Shown piece by piece: positions 61,540 to 64,000 of a stretch of DNA of 64,000 nt (its first letter is position 1; every line of letters begins with the position of its first letter). The stretch covers positions 1-64,000 of the forward strand of contig JAPHRE010000063.1 of NCBI GenBank assembly GCA_026195905.1, in the 5' to 3' direction. The notes beneath the pieces were generated by a model. The model did not search any database. It had not been told where the DNA came from and saw nothing but the letters and a program-made list of their open reading frames with translations. The position numbers and the translations under genes are program-made. Origin of the DNA: Pseudopelagicola sp. (GTDB lineage: Bacteria; Pseudomonadota; Alphaproteobacteria; Rhodobacterales; Rhodobacteraceae).

Positions 61540-63087
61540 TTAATGCGACGCCATCTGGGGCGCCCCTTCCGAGGCGCTGCCCAGTGCGGCATGGTAATTG
61601 GAAATCAGATTCTCGACCGAAGGGCCGATGATATCGGTGACAAGCACCGGATACACCCCAAGGATCAGTGTCATCGCCACGAGCGGCGCGAAAATCCATT
61701 TCTCGCGCGCCGTCATGTCCGAAATCGTGCGCAGGCTCTCTTTGATGAGATCCCCAAACACAACCCGCCGATAAAGCCATAGCGCATAAGACGCCGAGAG
61801 GATCACCCCCGAGGTCGCGATAAGCGCAACCCAAGTGTTGACCTGGAAAATCCCCACCAACGTAAGGAATTCCCCAACAAAACCCGAGGTGCCCGGAAGG
61901 CCGACATTGGCCATAGTGAAGAACATAAAGATCAATGCATAGGCCGGCATCCGCGTCACAAGACCGCCATAGGCGTCAATGTCGCGGGTGTGCATCCGGT
62001 CATAGATCACGCCGACGCAAAGGAAGAGCGCGCCGGAAATGAACCCGTGGCTGATCATCTGGAAGATCGCGCCATCAATACCTTGCTGGTTCGCGGCAAA
62101 AATACCCATCGTGACATAGCCCATATGCGCCACCGATGAGTAGGCAATGAGCTTTTTCATGTCTTCCTGCACCAGCGCGACAAGCGAGGTATAGACAATG
62201 GCAATCGCCGACATCCACAGCACAAGATCGGTCATGACATCCGCACCGACCGGGAACATCGGCAGGCTAAAGCGCAAGAAGCCATAGCCGCCCATTTTCA
62301 ACAGGATCGCCGCAAGCACGACCGACCCGGCGGTCGGCGCCTGCACGTGCGCATCCGGAAGCCACGTATGCACCGGCCACATCGGCATCTTCACGGCAAA
62401 ACTTGCAAAGAAGGCGAGGAACAAGAGCGTCTGCATCCCGCCAACAATATGAATGCCCAAGATAGAGAAGCTCTCAGAGGCGAACTCGTGACTCATCAAG
62501 ATCGGAATATCGGTGGTGCCCGCATCCGAGAACATCGCCACCATCGCCACCAGCATCAGCACCGAGCCGAGGAAGGTATAAAGGAAGAACTTGAAGCTCG
62601 CATAGATGCGGTTCGCCCCGCCCCAAATCCCGATGATAAGGAACATCGGAATAAGGCCCGCCTCGAAGAAGAGGTAAAAGAGCACAAGATCCAGCGCCAT
62701 GAACACGCCGAGCATCAGCGTCTCCAAAAGCAGGAAGGCGATCATGTATTCCTTGACCCGCGTCTCGACCTTCCAGGACGCCGCAATGACAAGTGGCATC
62801 ATAAAGGTGGTGAGCATCACGAACAGAACAGAGATCCCGTCGACCCCCATCTTGTATTTCATACCCAGAAGCCATTCGCGTTCTTCAACAAATTGGAATC
62901 CGGTGTTGGAGGGATCAAACTCGACAAGGATGAAAAGCGAGACAAGGAAGGTGATGACAGTGGCCACCATCGCGACCCATTTCGCATTCCGCTGCGCTGC
63001 GGCCTCTTCCCCGCGCAGGAAGATCGCCAAAATGGCCGCCGCCAGCGCCGGGATAAAGGTAACGAGAGAGAGCAGGCTATCGTTCAT
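61540..63087 (-). CDS. nuoM: NADH-quinone oxidoreductase subunit M
   Basis: 515 residues. The conserved Glu is in [15 protein letters not shown]...[20 protein letters not shown], Lys in [15 protein letters not shown], and His-rich [30 protein letters not shown]. It is the second antiporter-like subunit of complex I. Its start overlaps the nuoL stop by one base (TAATG). Confidence 0.97.
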   Translation of the reverse strand: MNDSLLSLVTFIPALAAAILAIFLRGEEAAAQRNAKWVAMVATVITFLVSLFILVEFDPSNTGFQFVEEREWLLGMKYKMGVDGISVLFVMLTTFMMPLVIAASWKVETRVKEYMIAFLLLETLMLGVFMALDLVLFYLFFEAGLIPMFLIIGIWGGANRIYASFKFFLYTFLGSVLMLVAMVAMFSDAGTTDIPILMSHEFASESFSILGIHIVGGMQTLLFLAFFASFAVKMPMWPVHTWLPDAHVQAPTAGSVVLAAILLKMGGYGFLRFSLPMFPVGADVMTDLVLWMSAIAIVYTSLVALVQEDMKKLIAYSSVAHMGYVTMGIFAANQQGIDGAIFQMISHGFISGALFLCVGVIYDRMHTRDIDAYGGLVTRMPAYALIFMFFTMANVGLPGTSGFVGEFLTLVGIFQVNTWVALIATSGVILSASYALWLYRRVVFGDLIKESLRTISDMTAREKWIFAPLVAMTLILGVYPVLVTDIIGPSVENLISNYHAALGSASEGAPQMASH

Positions 63088-64000
63088 TAGTGCGCTCCTC
63101 CGCTGAGCGTCATCCAGGTGATGAGCACGACGATGCCGATCACCATAGCAAAAGCATAAGTGAAGATGTAGCCGGATTGGGCGCGACCTGCGAGACGGGT
63201 GAAGAAGGGGATGATCCCCATCGCCACGCCGTTGAGCGCGCCGTCAATGACCATGCCATCCCCGCGTTTCCAAAGGAAGCGACCAATCGCCCGTGCCGGA
63301 CGCACAAAGATCACGTCATAAATCTCGTCAAAATACCATTTGTTGAGCAGGAAGAGGTAAAGCGGACGCTGCACCTCTGCGAGCTTTTTGGGCATCGCCG
63401 GGTTCCAGATATAGAACCAGACCGCCGTCAGGAACCCAATGACCATCGCGACGAACGGGCTGACCTTGACCCATTTGGGGGCGTGGTGCGCCTCGTCCAT
63501 AACGTGGTTGTCCGGCGCCATGAAAATCGCGCCTTGCGGTGCCATGCCATGCGTGTCGGCGGCCGCATGATCGTCGGCAGGGGCCGCGCCGTGGTCGGTG
63601 CCTTCGCCTTGGCCGCTGTCGGCCTCTGCGGCGTGATGCGCCTCAATCCCAAAGAAGGCATTGACCTGCTCGTGCTTGCCGAAGAACCCGCCATACCAGA
63701 CCATCCCCGAGAACACCGCCCCAAGCGCCAGAACGCCAAGCGGCACAAGCATAACCGTCGGGCTTTCGTGGGCGTGATCATGCGTATGCTTGTTGCCACG
63801 CGCCTCGCCAAAGAACGTCAGGAACATCAGACGCCAGCTATAAAACGACGTGAACAGCGCCGCGATGACCAGCATCCAGAAGGCATAGCCTCCGCCCGTC
63901 CCGGCCCATGCGCTCTCGATGATCGCGTCTTTTGACAGGAACCCGGCAAAGCCGATGGTTGTTAGCGGAATACCGACGCCCGTAATCGCCAGCGTGCCGA
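63087..64000 (-). CDS. nuoL: NADH-quinone oxidoreductase subunit L, C-terminal part (cut by window edge)
   Basis: The frame continues through the window edge at 64000, so the N-terminal half is absent. Seen are [31 protein letters not shown] and [18 protein letters not shown] of the NuoL core, then [15 protein letters not shown] and the terminal helices of the lateral arm ([19 protein letters not shown]). Between them lies an extramembrane loop of about 60 residues rich in His, Asp and Ala ([20 protein letters not shown]), longer than in E. coli. It overlaps nuoM. Confidence 0.96.
   Translation of the reverse strand, partial: GTLAITGVGIPLTTIGFAGFLSKDAIIESAWAGTGGGYAFWMLVIAALFTSFYSWRLMFLTFFGEARGNKHTHDHAHESPTVMLVPLGVLALGAVFSGMVWYGGFFGKHEQVNAFFGIEAHHAAEADSGQGEGTDHGAAPADDHAAADTHGMAPQGAIFMAPDNHVMDEAHHAPKWVKVSPFVAMVIGFLTAVWFYIWNPAMPKKLAEVQRPLYLFLLNKWYFDEIYDVIFVRPARAIGRFLWKRGDGMVIDGALNGVAMGIIPFFTRLAGRAQSGYIFTYAFAMVIGIVVLITWMTLSGGAH

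Overview
The window is a chromosomal segment of an alphaproteobacterium, most probably a marine Rhodobacteraceae (Roseobacter-group) species. The sequence is GC-rich. It carries several family-typical neighbourhoods: nuoL-M-N followed by birA, coaX and RNase J; pyrC-pyrE-dnaB-alr-mlaEF-radA-cvpA-purF; surE-pcm-nlpD next to tatABC; and a DctBD-controlled TRAP transporter. No insertion sequence, prophage, integrase, CRISPR array or rRNA operon was seen. This is core chromosome rather than an island, so the unusual signals are mostly regulatory, repeated, or concern degenerate enzymes.

Layout. 1-6.7 kb: an AI-2E transporter cut by the window edge, a small envelope-stress gene pair behind a GGAAC-N16-CGTT promoter match, two tRNA-Val genes, an HU protein with a histone-like tail, a stand-alone S74-type chaperone-domain protein, lon, and a glycosyltransferase. 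6.7-13.3 kb: tgt, an SPFH/NfeD pair, a RimB-RimK fusion, two Fe-S assembly genes, a 2-oxoglutarate dioxygenase and tpiA. 13.5-20 kb: a complete dicarboxylate-type TRAP system (dctM, dctQ, dctP) with its two-component system (dctD, dctB), all on the minus strand, with paired operators upstream of dctP. 20-28.7 kb: Lrp-type regulator, ferredoxin-NADP reductase, MarR-GNAT fusion, a membrane methyltransferase-like protein, an Ala-rich anchored protein, infC with an ATA start, an XdhC-like protein, a YeeE/YedE pair and an unknown protein. 28.7-41 kb: pyrimidine and purine synthesis, replication and repair genes (pyrC, pyrE, dnaB, alr, mlaE, mlaF, pqiA-like, radA, cvpA, purF), then small unknowns and an SDR. 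41-49.6 kb: surE-pcm-nlpD facing a DUF815 ATPase and tatABC, then a WYL regulator, an ABC ATPase and an SDR-like protein. 49.7-56.7 kb: a Hint-domain protein, a tandem Usp protein, prfC, an unknown, a glycosyltransferase and a DEAD-box helicase. 56.8-64 kb: rnj, coaX, birA, nuoN, nuoM and partial nuoL.

The most notable signal is a family of four intergenic repeats (10693-10725, 35012-35044, 40349-40381, 51677-51709). Each has three tandem 11-bp units of the type (G/A)ATACCGACGC, all in the same orientation and all 50-95 bp upstream of a plus-strand gene. In three of the four, a TTC/TTG-type -35-like hexamer starts exactly 6 bp after the last unit. This looks like a helically phased regulatory site used many times in the genome. 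I know of no named family that matches it. Other points of interest: a DctD that has lost the sigma-54 contact motif GAFTGA and the Walker A lysine but still has conserved operators; an ATA-started infC; a hairpin next to the start codon of the DEAD-box helicase; a second 32-bp motif repeated just after stop codons; and several apparent pseudo-enzymes (M23, SDR, Hint).
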